A stretch of DNA of 64,000 bases, taken from Rhizobium esperanzae (lineage in GTDB: Bacteria; Pseudomonadota; Alphaproteobacteria; Rhizobiales; Rhizobiaceae). Under the pieces are notes generated by a model, which was given only the letters and a program-made list of their open reading frames with translations, ran no database searches and had not been told where the DNA came from. Positions within the stretch are counted from its first letter, which is position 1. Every line of letters starts with the position of its first letter. The translations under genes were made by a program, and so were the position numbers. This document shows positions 28,574 to 38,109 of this stretch, piece after piece. The DNA lies in contig NZ_MXPU01000020.1 in assembly GCF_002204185.1 (NCBI RefSeq), positions 56,448 to 120,447 on the forward strand. Direction: 5' to 3'.

Positions 28574-29947
28574 TCAGCCGTTGGCGACCATGCGCTTCTC
28601 GTCGCGGCCGCCCTTCATGCGCTCGGCGAGCAGGAAGGCGAGCTCGAGCGCCTGATCAGAGTTGAGGCGCGGATCGCAGTGCGTGTGATAGCGGTCCTGC
28701 AGGTCGTCGGCGGTGACTGCGCGAGCGCCGCCGGTGCATTCCGTTACGTCCTTGCCGGTCATTTCGATATGGATGCCGCCGGGATGCGTGCCTTCGGCGC
28801 GGTGGATCTGGAAGAAGCTTTCGACTTCCGACAGGATCCGTTCGAAGGGACGGGTCTTGTAGTTGTTGAGCGTGATCGTATTGCCGTGCATCGGATCGCA
28901 GGACCAGACGACCTTGCGGCCTTCACGCTCGACAGCGCGGATGAGGCGCGGCAGGTTCTCGGCGACTTTTTCATGACCGAAGCGGCAGATCAGCGTCAGG
29001 CGGCCGGCTTCGTTGCCCGGATTCAGGATGTCGATCAGTTGCAGCAGATCGTCGGCCTGCAGCGACGGGCCGCATTTCAAGCCGATCGGGTTCTTGATGC
29101 CGCGGCAATATTCGACATGCGCATGGTCGGCCTGGCGCGTACGGTCGCCGATCCAGATCATGTGGCCTGACGTAGCATACCAGTCGCCGGAGGTGGAATC
29201 GATGCGGGTCAGTGCCTCCTCGTAGCCGAGCAGCAACGCCTCATGGCTGGTGAAGAAATCGGTCTCGCGGAGCGCCGGCTGGTTTTCCGAGGTGATGCCG
29301 ATCGCCTTCATGAAATCCATGGTTTCGCTGATGCGGTCGGCAAGCTTGCGGTAACGCTCGCCCTGCGGGCTGTCCTTGACGAAGCCGAGCATCCACTGAT
29401 GCACGTTTTCGAGATTGGCGTAGCCGCCCATCGCGAAGGCACGCAGAAGGTTCAGCGTCGCGGCCGACTGGCGATAGGCCATGGCCTGCCGTTCCGGGTT
29501 CGGAATGCGCGACTCCTCGGTGAATTCGATGCCGTTGATGATGTCACCGCGATAGGCGGGCAGTGTCACGTCGCCCTGCTTCTCGACATTCGACGAGCGC
29601 GGCTTGGCAAACTGGCCGGCGATGCGGCCGACCTTGACGACCGGCAGCTGCGCGCCGAACGTCAGCACGACAGCCATCTGCAGGAAGGCGCGGAAGAAGT
29701 CGCGGATATTGTCGGCGCCGTGTTCGGCGAAGCTCTCGGCGCAGTCGCCGCCCTGCAGCAGGAAACCGTTGCCTTCGGCGACGTTGGCGAGATGCTTCTT
29801 CAGGCGGCGCGCTTCGCCTGCGAAGACGAGCGGCGGATAGCTGGCGAGCTGGGCCTCCGTCGCCGCCAAAGCAGCTGCGTCGGGGTATTCGGGAACCTGC
29901 AGGATCGGTTTCTGCCGCCAGCTGCTCGGGGTCCAGTTCTCTGCCAT
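28574..29947 (-). CDS. DAHP synthase, class II (plant-type)
   Basis: 457 residues from 29947 (GAGG eight bases upstream), the usual size for plant-type DAHP synthase. Conserved parts include FLLQGGDCAESF, KPRSSNVEKQGDVTLPAYRGDIING, TSHEALLLGYEEALTR, GIKNPIGLKCGP, DPMHGNTI and GGIHIEMTGKDVTECTGG. It catalyses the first shikimate-pathway step, as AroG does, but is an unrelated-looking class with its own feedback behaviour. Two classes within 10 kb suggest division of labour, such as housekeeping against regulated supply. It appears to be transcribed alone. Confidence 0.95.
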   Translation of the reverse strand: MAENWTPSSWRQKPILQVPEYPDAAALAATEAQLASYPPLVFAGEARRLKKHLANVAEGNGFLLQGGDCAESFAEHGADNIRDFFRAFLQMAVVLTFGAQLPVVKVGRIAGQFAKPRSSNVEKQGDVTLPAYRGDIINGIEFTEESRIPNPERQAMAYRQSAATLNLLRAFAMGGYANLENVHQWMLGFVKDSPQGERYRKLADRISETMDFMKAIGITSENQPALRETDFFTSHEALLLGYEEALTRIDSTSGDWYATSGHMIWIGDRTRQADHAHVEYCRGIKNPIGLKCGPSLQADDLLQLIDILNPGNEAGRLTLICRFGHEKVAENLPRLIRAVEREGRKVVWSCDPMHGNTITLNNYKTRPFERILSEVESFFQIHRAEGTHPGGIHIEMTGKDVTECTGGARAVTADDLQDRYHTHCDPRLNSDQALELAFLLAERMKGGRDEKRMVANG

Positions 29948-30135
29948 TTCACTAACCTCACTCACATCCATTCCTCGGATGCCCTGTCTTAATATCCGGC
30001 GGCTTATAGACCTTTAGATCAAGCTTGCAAAGGCCAATCACCGGAAGCTTTAAACCAGCATATACCATGTCGATTTCCCCATATTTCAGACTTTGCATGT
30101 AGAAGCTGAAGGAGTTTCAACATCGGGGACATGTC

Positions 30136-31419
30136 ATGGCGATCCTTTCGCCCGGCTTCATATTAGACCGCTCGGGTAATTTCGGCATCATGACGGCATT
30201 GCTGATGGTGCCGCTCGTGGGTGCGGCCGGCATGGCGGTGGATGTGGCCCACGCACTGAGCCTGAGAACGCAGCTCTACGCCGCCGCCGATGCTGCGGCC
30301 GTCGGTTCGATCGCCGAAAAATCGGCCGCGGTCGCCGCCGCAATGACAATGAGCGGCAACGGCACGGTCTCGCTTGGCAAAACCGACGCTCGTAACATCT
30401 TCATGTCCCAGACGTCGGGTGAGCTGACCGACATTCATATCGATCTCGGCATCGACGTCACCAAGACCGCCAATAAGCTGAACTCGCAGGTTTCCTTCAC
30501 CGCGACCGTGCCGACGACCTTCATGCGCATTTTTGGCCGGGATTCGATCACCATCTCCGGCACGGCGACAGCTGAATACCAGACTGCCGCCTTCATGGAT
30601 TTCTACATCCTGCTCGACAACACGCCTTCCATGGGCGTCGGCGCGACCGCAACCGACGTTTCGAAGCTGCAAGCCAAGACCGGCTGCGCTTTCGCCTGTC
30701 ACCAGATGGACCAGAGCACCAACAACTACACCATAGCCAAGAGCCTCGGCGTCACTATGCGTATCGACGTGGTTCGCCAGGCAACCCAGGCGCTGACCGA
30801 TACGGCCAAGGCCGAGCGCGTCAGCAGCGATCAGTTTCGGATGGGTGTCTACACTTTCGGCACCAAGGCCGAGGACGCGAAGCTGACGACGATTTCCGGC
30901 CTCACCTCCGACCTGACAAAGGTCAAGAATTATACCGACGCGGTCGACCTGATGACAATTCCTTACCAGAATTACAACAGTGACCAGCTCACGAGCTTCG
31001 ACAGCGCGATGACGCAGATCAACACGATCATAGACCCTGCGGGCGACGGAACCTCGAATATCAGCCCTGAAAAAATCCTGTTTTTCGTCGCCGACGGCGT
31101 CGGCGACAGCTACAAGCCCTCGACATGTACTAAAAAGACGACCGGCGGTCGCTGCCAGGAGCCGATCGACACGAGTTTCTGCAAGCCGCTGAAGGACCGC
31201 GGCGTCAAGATCGCCGTGCTCTATACCACTTACCTGCCGCTGCCCAGCAACAATTGGTACAATACCTGGATCAAGCCCTTCCAGAGCGAGATACCGACCA
31301 AAATGCAGGCCTGCGCCTCACCCGGCCTTTATTTCGAAGTCACGCCGACCGACGGCATTGCCGACGCTATGAAAGCACTTTTCCTCAAAGTCATCCGCGC
31401 GCCGCGCATCACCAGTTAA
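30136..31419 (+). CDS. TadG-like pilus-associated protein with von Willebrand A domain
   Basis: 427 residues. The N-terminus (GNFGIMTALLMVPLVGAAGMAVDVAHAL) is a TadE/TadG-type hydrophobic helix. A ~100-residue linker follows, then a vWA-like domain starting FMDFYILLDNTPSMGVG, a variant metal-binding motif with Asp, Thr and Ser in the MIDAS positions. Several Cys residues (TGCAFACHQ, CTKKTTGGRCQEP) suggest extracytoplasmic disulphides. TadG proteins help assemble Flp/Tad pili, but no tad genes are nearby. It stands alone and is convergent with gor. Confidence 0.8.
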   Translation: MAILSPGFILDRSGNFGIMTALLMVPLVGAAGMAVDVAHALSLRTQLYAAADAAAVGSIAEKSAAVAAAMTMSGNGTVSLGKTDARNIFMSQTSGELTDIHIDLGIDVTKTANKLNSQVSFTATVPTTFMRIFGRDSITISGTATAEYQTAAFMDFYILLDNTPSMGVGATATDVSKLQAKTGCAFACHQMDQSTNNYTIAKSLGVTMRIDVVRQATQALTDTAKAERVSSDQFRMGVYTFGTKAEDAKLTTISGLTSDLTKVKNYTDAVDLMTIPYQNYNSDQLTSFDSAMTQINTIIDPAGDGTSNISPEKILFFVADGVGDSYKPSTCTKKTTGGRCQEPIDTSFCKPLKDRGVKIAVLYTTYLPLPSNNWYNTWIKPFQSEIPTKMQACASPGLYFEVTPTDGIADAMKALFLKVIRAPRITS

Positions 31420-31425
31420 CAAGGC

Positions 31426-32811
31426 TCAGAGGCGCTGTCCATCGCGGATACGGTAGCTCGGCGCATACATGGTGACGAGCTCTTCGGCCGCGGTCGGGTG
31501 CAGCGCCATCGTCCGGTCGAAATCGTCCTTGGTGCAGCCGGCCTTGAGCGTGACGCCGAGCAGCTGCGCCATCTCGCCGGCATCGTGCCCGAGAATATGA
31601 GCCCCCACCACCTTGCGGCTCGCAGAATCGACGATCAGTTTCATGATCATCCGCTCGGACCGGCCGGAAAGCGTCGCTTTCAGCGGTCGGAACTGGGCGC
31701 GGTATACTTCGATCTCACTGTGCCGCTTGCCCGCCTCCTCTTCCGACAGGCCGACCGTGCCGATCTCGGGCTGTGAGAAGACGGCAGTGGGGATCAGTTC
31801 ATGGTCCGGCCGGGTCGGATTGTTCTTGTACTCGGTCTCGATGAAGCACATCGCCTCGTGAATCGCCACCGGCGTCAACTGTACCCGATTGGTGACATCG
31901 CCGAGAGCATAGATATTTTCGATATTGGTACGGGAATAATCGTCGACGATGACGGCGCCGCGCTCGTCCGTGGCGACGCCGGCTGCCTCGAGGCCGAGGC
32001 CTTCCGTATTCGGATCGCGCCCGAGCGCCAGCATGACGACATCGGCCTGCAACGTGCCGCTGTTCAGCGTCTCCAGCACGAGCCCGTCCTCGGCGTTCGA
32101 AACCTGTTGCAGCGTGTCATGGCAGAGAATGCGGATGCCCTTGGCGACCATTGCCTCGTGCAGGCCCCGCCTCAGATCCTCGTCGAAGCGAGACAGGATT
32201 TCGGCGCCGCGATAGATCAGCGTCGTCGCCACGCCGAGGCCATGGAAGATATTGGCGAATTCGACGGCGATGTAACCGCCGCCTGCGATCACGATCGATT
32301 TCGGCAGTTCTTCGAGATGAAAGGCGTCGTTGGAGGAAATGCAAAGCTCGTGACCGGGAAGCGCGACATGCGGGTTCGGGCGTCCGCCGGTCGCAATCAC
32401 GATCGTCTTGGCCGTCACCGTCTGCCCTGTTTTCACCAGCCGCACCGTATGGGCATCGACGAGCTCGGCGCGCGTTTCCAGGATCTCGGCATTGGCGCCG
32501 GCGAGCCCCTTCTTGTAGAGGCCTTCCAGCCGCGCGATCTCCGCATCCTTGGCGGCCACCAGCTTCTTCCAGTCGAAACTGCTTTGGCCGACCGTCCAGC
32601 CGAAACCCGCTGCATCCTCGAAGTGCTCGTGGAACTGCGAAGCATAGACGAAGAGCTTCTTCGGCACGCAACCGCGGATGACGCATGTCCCGCCATAGCG
32701 ATATTCCTCCGCGATCGCCACCCTCTTGCCGAGCGAGGCGGCGACGCGCGCAGCGCGCACACCTCCGGAACCACCGCCGATGACGAAAAGGTCGTAATCA
32801 TAGGAAGACAT
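31426..32811 (-). CDS. gor: Glutathione-disulphide reductase
   Basis: 461 residues from an ATG with GGAG seven bases upstream; an in-frame extension to 32943 is not supported. The FAD motif GGGSGG is at residues 12-17 and the redox-active disulphide is GGTCVIRGCVPKK (Cys43, Cys48). An NAD(P)-binding GGGYIAVEFANI follows, and the C-terminal dimer interface carries the catalytic His in LHPTAAEEL. It reduces GSSG to GSH with NADPH in the cytoplasm. It sits in a minus-strand neighbourhood with the DUF2059 gene and rpiA, an order I associate with rhizobial genomes, although a plus-strand small ORF and acylphosphatase lie between. Confidence 0.95.
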   Translation of the reverse strand: MSSYDYDLFVIGGGSGGVRAARVAASLGKRVAIAEEYRYGGTCVIRGCVPKKLFVYASQFHEHFEDAAGFGWTVGQSSFDWKKLVAAKDAEIARLEGLYKKGLAGANAEILETRAELVDAHTVRLVKTGQTVTAKTIVIATGGRPNPHVALPGHELCISSNDAFHLEELPKSIVIAGGGYIAVEFANIFHGLGVATTLIYRGAEILSRFDEDLRRGLHEAMVAKGIRILCHDTLQQVSNAEDGLVLETLNSGTLQADVVMLALGRDPNTEGLGLEAAGVATDERGAVIVDDYSRTNIENIYALGDVTNRVQLTPVAIHEAMCFIETEYKNNPTRPDHELIPTAVFSQPEIGTVGLSEEEAGKRHSEIEVYRAQFRPLKATLSGRSERMIMKLIVDSASRKVVGAHILGHDAGEMAQLLGVTLKAGCTKDDFDRTMALHPTAAEELVTMYAPSYRIRDGQRL

Positions 32812-33014
32812 GAGAAGCTCCGGAAGGGGAATCGCAGGAAGGACGTTCCTGATATAGGGGCGATCATCATGAAAACAAAAGCCCTGCTCCTGCGTCTTTC
32901 CGTACTCCATTGCCGAATCTTGATCGGAAGTTGCCTCGGTCACCGTTTACGGTTGACCGCGTCGGCAGAGGCTGGCAGGCAATGCACGAGACTGAAAGGA
33001 TGCCGGAGCAAAAG

Positions 33015-33233
33015 ATGGATCAAACTCTCTTCGCCAACCTGTGCAGGGCCGGCAAGTTCAAGGAAGCGCTCAACCTCGCCATCCAGGGCCACGAGGGCGA
33101 GAAATTCACGCCCAGCCGCTTTGCCATGGACAAGAAAACAGGGCTGCCGATCTTCTACCGCGGCAACAAGCGCGTAGAGCCGGATGAGACTGGCGTATGG
33201 CAATTGGCCAAGAGTTCGAAGGACTGGGGCTGA
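33015..33233 (+). CDS. Small conserved-looking hypothetical protein
   Basis: 72 residues from an ATG with GGAG seven bases upstream. Upstream in-frame ATGs at 32982 and 33000 are possible. The sequence is soluble, basic and well mixed, with FANLCRAGKFKEALNLA near the N-terminus and GLPIFYRGNKRVEPDETGVWQLA near the C-terminus. The protein-like composition and good ribosome-binding site support a real gene, divergent from gor. I recognise no family and give no function. Confidence 0.6.
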   Translation: MDQTLFANLCRAGKFKEALNLAIQGHEGEKFTPSRFAMDKKTGLPIFYRGNKRVEPDETGVWQLAKSSKDWG

Positions 33234-33273
33234 TCGCCCTTGGCGTATTTTCTCTCTCGAGGATTTGCCGCTC

Positions 33274-33558
33274 TCAGCCGGTAATGCGGAAATCCCTCGG
33301 CATATTCTCGAGCTGAGCCGCTTCCGTCTCGACGCTTGAAACCGATGCCCCTGCAGGTCCGCGCCTCAAACGCTCGATCATTGTCGAAATCGCGTTGTCC
33401 GCTCCAGCGATCAAGGCGGAGACAGATCCGTCCGCTTCGTTGCGCACCCAACCCGTTACGCCGAGCCGCAGCGCCTCATCGCGTGTCCACATGCGAAAAC
33501 CGACACCTTGGACTCTGCCCGATATCCGCACTCGCACCGCCTCGTCATGATCGGACAT
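33274..33558 (-). CDS. Acylphosphatase
   Basis: 94 residues, the standard size. The signature VRVRISGRVQGVGFRMW contains the catalytic Arg and is followed by GWVRNEADGSV, which holds the catalytic Asn. It hydrolyses carboxyl-phosphate bonds such as those in acetyl phosphate or 1,3-bisphosphoglycerate in the cytoplasm. It is a single gene on the minus strand. Confidence 0.92.
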   Translation of the reverse strand: MSDHDEAVRVRISGRVQGVGFRMWTRDEALRLGVTGWVRNEADGSVSALIAGADNAISTMIERLRRGPAGASVSSVETEAAQLENMPRDFRITG

Positions 33559-33606
33559 ATCGCCTCACCAAAACCTAGCCGCTATTGCCGGATCCATCAT
33601 AGCAAA

Positions 33607-33634
33607 AAAGCCCGGACGATGCCGGGCTTTTGCA
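33607..33634. terminator. Intrinsic terminator after the DUF2059 gene
   Basis: A 9-bp perfect stem (AAAGCCCGG with CCGGGCTTT), 6-base loop, and T-runs on both strands. It lies just after the minus-strand DUF2059 gene stop at 33653. Confidence 0.85.
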
Positions 33635-33652
33635 AATCTGCGGAGGCAGCCC

Positions 33653-34228
33653 TTACTTCTGGGCAGCCGGGGCCGGCGCCGGAGTGGGTGCCGGAGCCGC
33701 TGGGCTGTCGGTGGCCGGCGGTGGCGCCTTGATGACCTTGGACAGTTCGGCATTGCTCTGCTTTTCCAGGTCTCGCGAAATGCCCTGCGCCCAGATGTCG
33801 GCAGCCTTGGCCGTTTCGCGGGAGGCGACCGGACCATCGCGCAGTAACTTCTTGCCGACGTCGGAATTATAGAAATCCGCAATCGCCTTCAGCTCGTCGA
33901 CCGTGAAGGCCTTGGCATAGGTGAGCGCCGCCTCCTTTTCCAGATCCCCGCGCCGCGGCGCCAGCTTCAGCGCCTGCGCGTCGACGGTCGACGAGATAAC
34001 GTCCTGGTAGTTCGGCGAATCCTGGATCAGGCCGGCTTTCAGGCGCTCGGCAAGGCCGGGCAGGATGTTGTCGAACTGGGCCGTAGCACCGATCGCGTCG
34101 ATCGCCGCGCGCGCAGCTTTCAGTTGCTCTTCGGAAACTTCCTGCGCCTTGACGGCGGGGCCGAAGGCAAGCCCGGAAAGAACGATGGTCGCAGCGGCAA
34201 GACGGCCAAGACCTGCAATGTTCATCAT
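33653..34228 (-). CDS. DUF2059 periplasmic protein
   Basis: 191 residues with a Sec signal peptide ending near VKAQEV. The DUF2059 domain is helical; its hallmark is the segment FTVDELKAIADFYNSDVGKKLL. A Pro/Ala-rich tail ends the protein. The family is widespread in proteobacteria and its function is not established. It starts 15 bases after rpiA and shares that gene's transcript, ending at the terminator near 33.6 kb. Confidence 0.88.
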   Translation of the reverse strand: MMNIAGLGRLAAATIVLSGLAFGPAVKAQEVSEEQLKAARAAIDAIGATAQFDNILPGLAERLKAGLIQDSPNYQDVISSTVDAQALKLAPRRGDLEKEAALTYAKAFTVDELKAIADFYNSDVGKKLLRDGPVASRETAKAADIWAQGISRDLEKQSNAELSKVIKAPPPATDSPAAPAPTPAPAPAAQK

Positions 34229-34243
34229 AAGTGTATGCTCCTG

Positions 34244-34942
34244 TTATCTGTTTGCCTGCAGCGTGCGCGCACCCGCAGGACCGGCGATGATCGCAAGTGC
34301 CGCCATATTGATAAAGAGCCCGTGTTCGACGACGCCGGGTATGGAATTCAGCTCGCTCGAAAGCGCCTCTGCATCAGGAATGCGGCCAAAAGATGCATCG
34401 ATGATGTGATGGCCGCCATCCGTGGTAAACTCTCCGTCACCGGACTGGCGCAGGTTGAGTTCGCCGGAAAGGCCGAGCCGGGCGGCAACCTTTTCGATGG
34501 CGATCCGCGTCGAGACGAGACCGAACGGATTGACCTCGATCGGCAGCGCGAAGGCGCCGAGCGTTTCGACCAGCTTGCTCTCGTCGGCGATGACGATCAT
34601 CCTCTGCGACGCGGCAGCGACGATCTTTTCGCGCAGCAGCGCGCCGCCGCCGCCCTTTATCAGCCTGAGCGCCGGATCGACCTCGTCGGCGCCGTCGACC
34701 GTCAGATCGAGCGCCGGCAGCTCATCAAGCGACTTCAGCGGAACACCGAGCTCGACACAGAGCCGCGCCGTTCGCTCGGACGTCGGAACACCTTCGACCT
34801 GGAAGCCGCCTGCGACCTTCTCCGCCAGCAGGCGGACGAATTCTTCCGCTGTACTCCCAGTTCCGATGCCGAGACGCATCCCGCTTTCGACATGGGCGAG
34901 CGCGGCCTCGGCGGCCTTGATCTTCATTTCGCGCGCATCCAT
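34244..34942 (-). CDS. rpiA: Ribose-5-phosphate isomerase A
   Basis: 232 residues from the ATG at 34942; longer in-frame starts add a non-conserved N-terminus. Conserved elements are LGIGTGSTAEEFVRLL, PTSERTARL, LTVDGADEVDP, IKGGGGALLREKI and VIADESK, covering the active-site loops with catalytic Asp, Glu and Lys. It interconverts ribose 5-phosphate and ribulose 5-phosphate in the pentose phosphate pathway. It is followed closely by the DUF2059 gene and is divergent from gph, an arrangement common in rhizobia. Confidence 0.95.
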   Translation of the reverse strand: MDAREMKIKAAEAALAHVESGMRLGIGTGSTAEEFVRLLAEKVAGGFQVEGVPTSERTARLCVELGVPLKSLDELPALDLTVDGADEVDPALRLIKGGGGALLREKIVAAASQRMIVIADESKLVETLGAFALPIEVNPFGLVSTRIAIEKVAARLGLSGELNLRQSGDGEFTTDGGHHIIDASFGRIPDAEALSSELNSIPGVVEHGLFINMAALAIIAGPAGARTLQANR

Positions 34943-35128
34943 GCGCCGCCAGCTCCGAATTATTACGTTGGATGTGCTGTTTACACGGCTCGCCTGGCAA
35001 ACGAAAGTCAAAATCATCACGGAAAATGAAAAGCCGAAACAAACGCCTGCGGCTTGCCGCTAATCCTCAGGCCGTTGCTTTCCGCCCCGCGATCGCCTAC
35101 CTCAGGAAAAATATCATCATTCCCGGAA

Positions 35129-35890
35129 ATGACGCGTTCCATCGACACCGCTCGCAAGACGCCCATCGCACAAAGAGGCAAACCCTTGACCCCTGCCCCC
35201 GCCCCGCTCGTCGTCTTCGATCTCGACGGCACCCTTCTCGACACCCATGCCGATCTCGTCGAAAGCCTGAACCATACGATCGCAGCCCTCGGCCTCGAAC
35301 CGGTCAGTTATGACGACCTCACCCATCTCGTCGGCCAGGGGGGGCGGGTGATGATCGAGCGCGCCTGCCGGCTGCGCGGCCATTCGCTCGCGGAAGATGG
35401 CCTGCCGCTGCTGGTGGAACGCTTCGTCGCCCATTATGCCGGCAGCATGCCCGGCCATACGGAACCTTATCCCGGTCTGGTCGCCGCGATGAACCGCCTG
35501 AAATCCGCTGGCTACCGCCTCGCCGTCTGCACCAACAAGATGGAGAGCCTCGCGCTCGGTCTGCTCGACAAGCTCGAACTCGTCAGCTATTTCGAAGCCG
35601 TCACCGGCGGCGACACCTTCCAATACCGCAAGCCCGACGCTCGCCACCTCACCGGCACCATCGAGCGCGCCGGCGGCGATATTTCCCGAACCGTGATGAT
35701 CGGCGACAGCATCAACGATATCGCAGTGGCCAGGAACGCCGCCGTGCCGTCGATTGCAGTGCCTTTCGGCTACTCGGATGTGCCGGTCTCAAGCCTCGAT
35801 CCCGATGTCATCATCACCCATTACGATGAACTGACGCCGGAATTGGTGGAAGGTTTGCTGAAGGGTTCTGCGGCCAAAGTTGCCGTTTAG
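35129..35890 (+). CDS. gph: HAD-family hydrolase, probable phosphoglycolate phosphatase
   Basis: 253 residues from the ATG at 35129. A TTG at 35186 with GAGG upstream would begin directly before the catalytic domain and is a real alternative. Motif I is VVFDLDGTLLD (nucleophile Asp). The cap contains the LVGQGGRVMIERA segment, and motifs II to IV are CTNKM, RKPDARHL and MIGDSINDI. It probably dephosphorylates 2-phosphoglycolate, although HAD specificity is hard to tell by eye. The gph-rpiA pairing supports the call. Confidence 0.85.
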   Translation: MTRSIDTARKTPIAQRGKPLTPAPAPLVVFDLDGTLLDTHADLVESLNHTIAALGLEPVSYDDLTHLVGQGGRVMIERACRLRGHSLAEDGLPLLVERFVAHYAGSMPGHTEPYPGLVAAMNRLKSAGYRLAVCTNKMESLALGLLDKLELVSYFEAVTGGDTFQYRKPDARHLTGTIERAGGDISRTVMIGDSINDIAVARNAAVPSIAVPFGYSDVPVSSLDPDVIITHYDELTPELVEGLLKGSAAKVAV

Positions 35891-35927
35891 AGACGAGGCT
35901 GGCTCTTGTCCTCTGACGGCATTCGGT

Positions 35928-36117
35928 GAGGCCCCCCCTCTGGTCTGCCGACCATCTCCCCCACCAGGGGGGAGATTGGCCAGAAGCCTAACCTTCGCGC
36001 ATCACTAACGTTGCGCAGCTTGCGGTGCCGATTGATTGGGGAAACCGGTGCTCCCGGCCAATCTCCCTCCTTGTGTCTCCTTGTGGGGGAGATGTCCGGC
36101 AGGACAGAGGGGGGTAC
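35928..36117. repeat. Palindromic intergenic repeat (RIME-like)
   Basis: The ends are inverted copies: GGCCCCCCCTCTG with CCGACCATCTCCCCCAC on the left, and GTGGGGGAGATGTCCGG with CAGAGGGGGG on the right. An inner pair (GGGGGGAGATTGGCC / GGCCAATCTCCCTCC) is also inverted. It fills most of the 317-base gap between gph and the L,D-transpeptidase; no gene is seen there. Confidence 0.65.
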
Positions 36118-36160
36118 CACACGGCACATCCTATCTGAAGCACCACCACCCAAAAACAAA

Positions 36161-36184
36161 ACGGGCGGCCCAAAGACCGCCCGT
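36161..36184 (-). terminator. Intrinsic terminator of the L,D-transpeptidase gene
   Basis: ACGGGCGG and CCGCCCGT form a perfect 8-bp stem with an 8-base loop. On the minus strand it is followed by TTTGTTTTTG, 24 bases after the stop at 36208. Confidence 0.85.
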
Positions 36185-36207
36185 CAAAAATCACCACAAA
36201 TTAGGCG

Positions 36208-38109
36208 TCAGATCTGCGCCCCACGCGCCTTGGTCGTCGCATCGAAAGCCTTGTCGACATAGGCGTCACGGCCGTAGACGTCATCGAAATACTCCACCAC
36301 GCCATCCTTGTTTGGCCAGGCGGTGAAATAGGAGACGTAGACCGGGATCTTCTGCGGCACCTTCACTGCATGATTCTGGCCGCTCGCGATCTGCCTGGCG
36401 ACATCGTCGGCGGTCGTGCCGAGCACGGCGGCTGCCATCGCGCGCGGATTGGCAAGGCGCACACAACCGTGGCTGAGCGCCCGCATGTCGCGCTTGAAGA
36501 AGCTCTTCGAGGGCGTATCGTGCATGTAGATCGCGTGGCTGTTCGGGAACAGGATCTTCAGTTCGCCGAGGGCGTTATCGCTGCTTGGCGGCTGGCGCAC
36601 CGAAACATTTGCGGTCGAGCCGTACCAGTCGACGCTGGACGAGGCGACGGCATGGCCATTCACCTCAACCTCGTAACCGAGCTGATCGAGGTAGTTCGGA
36701 TCCGACCGCAGCTTCGGCAGCATTTCGTTGATGATGATCGACTGTGGCACGCCCCAGAACGGGTTGAACTCCACCGTCTCGATCTCGTCGTTGAAGAAAT
36801 AGGTCTGGTTGTTCTTGCCGCCGACCACCACGCGCATCGACAGCTGTTCCTTACCGTCATTATGGTAGTAGGCCATGTAGGCCGGCTGATTGATCATGAC
36901 GTAGCGGGAACCCAGATCTTCCGGCAGCCAGCGCACCTGTTCCATGGCGACGACGAGCTTGTCGATCTTCGAGGCATTGGTGTCACCGCCGGTCATGGCG
37001 CGCACCGTCGCCTGGCCGATGACACCATCGGGCTTCAGACCGTGCTCCTTCTGGAAGTCCTCCACCAGCGAGACGATGTCGGGCGAATAGTCGCTGCCGC
37101 CCGCGTAGGCTGCAAACGTCGCCGCATGATCGGTCGTCAGCGTCTCGGACCCGTGCTTCTGCAGCGCCTTGACGATATTGGCGATCTCGGACGAGCTGTC
37201 GCCGGGTTTGAGCAGCCCTTGGAGCGAAATGACGATCTGCTCCTCATTGCTGTCGGCGGCGCGAAGCTTGGCAAGCTCCGCCTTCAGCGCCTCGAACTGC
37301 GGGCTATCGGGCGAACGGCTGGCGATATAGGCGCCGGCATTCGGGCTCATGCGCGCAAGCTTCAGCACCGGTGCCAGATTGACGACCTTGCGCTGGAAAT
37401 CGTGATAGCCAGAAATCTTGTTCGGATCGATGCGGCCGCGGACCGTGTCCTGCACGAAGGCAAGCACCTTGGCCGAAAGTTCCAGCTCGAACTGCGTCAG
37501 CGCTCGGTCGCGCGCGGCAGGATCGGGATTGGCCGGATCGACCGCCGGCGCCTGCACGGCGTAATCGGCAGGGTCGAGGCCCACGGAAGCCGCATCGGCC
37601 AGCGCCGCCATTGCCGACTGGGCGCGCTCGTTGATCTGGTTGCCGTCGACCCAGACGAGCGGATTGCGGCTATCGCTATAATAGGTTTCCAGCGCCTTGG
37701 CGACGTCGACATTGGCGCGAACCTTGGCCTGCGCCAGGAAGCGGCGCTGCACCACCGGTTCGGAATCGCTCCCAGGCGAAACCTCAGCAACCGCACCCGT
37801 GACGATGGGATCGGCGAACTTGCTGGTATCGACGAACTGCAGGGCTTCGGTCTTGTAGGTGTAATAACGCGGACCGCTGACCTTCGGCAGCGGCGCCTCC
37901 GGGTCAAGCCCGCCAAGCGATCCGCCTTCGCCGCCACGCGGCGCCACACGCCCGGGCGGCATCTGATCCATGAAAATGGTGCTCTGAGTCCGCTGCCTGT
38001 CGCCACGCAGCATATCCATCAGCGTATAGGCATGCGCGGGAGCGGCCATCATTGCCAGGCCGCAAGAAACTGCCAATGCGGATACCGCGCTTTTCAAAAC
38101 GAACGTCAT
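36208..38109 (-). CDS. YcbB-like L,D-transpeptidase (peptidoglycan cross-linking)
   Basis: 633 residues with an N-terminal signal sequence ending near AHAYT. A long middle region includes a scaffold segment (LVWVDGNQINERAQ), then a peptidoglycan-binding motif (VVSLVEDFQKEHGLKPDGVIGQATV) and a YkuD catalytic domain with HGCVRLANP, where His547 and Cys549 act. This domain order fits E. coli YcbB (LdtD). It forms 3-3 cross-links in the periplasm and resists most beta-lactams. Rhizobiales use many such enzymes in polar growth. The gene is divergent from fumC across ~400 bases and ends at a strong terminator. Confidence 0.9.
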   Translation of the reverse strand: MTFVLKSAVSALAVSCGLAMMAAPAHAYTLMDMLRGDRQRTQSTIFMDQMPPGRVAPRGGEGGSLGGLDPEAPLPKVSGPRYYTYKTEALQFVDTSKFADPIVTGAVAEVSPGSDSEPVVQRRFLAQAKVRANVDVAKALETYYSDSRNPLVWVDGNQINERAQSAMAALADAASVGLDPADYAVQAPAVDPANPDPAARDRALTQFELELSAKVLAFVQDTVRGRIDPNKISGYHDFQRKVVNLAPVLKLARMSPNAGAYIASRSPDSPQFEALKAELAKLRAADSNEEQIVISLQGLLKPGDSSSEIANIVKALQKHGSETLTTDHAATFAAYAGGSDYSPDIVSLVEDFQKEHGLKPDGVIGQATVRAMTGGDTNASKIDKLVVAMEQVRWLPEDLGSRYVMINQPAYMAYYHNDGKEQLSMRVVVGGKNNQTYFFNDEIETVEFNPFWGVPQSIIINEMLPKLRSDPNYLDQLGYEVEVNGHAVASSSVDWYGSTANVSVRQPPSSDNALGELKILFPNSHAIYMHDTPSKSFFKRDMRALSHGCVRLANPRAMAAAVLGTTADDVARQIASGQNHAVKVPQKIPVYVSYFTAWPNKDGVVEYFDDVYGRDAYVDKAFDATTKARGAQI

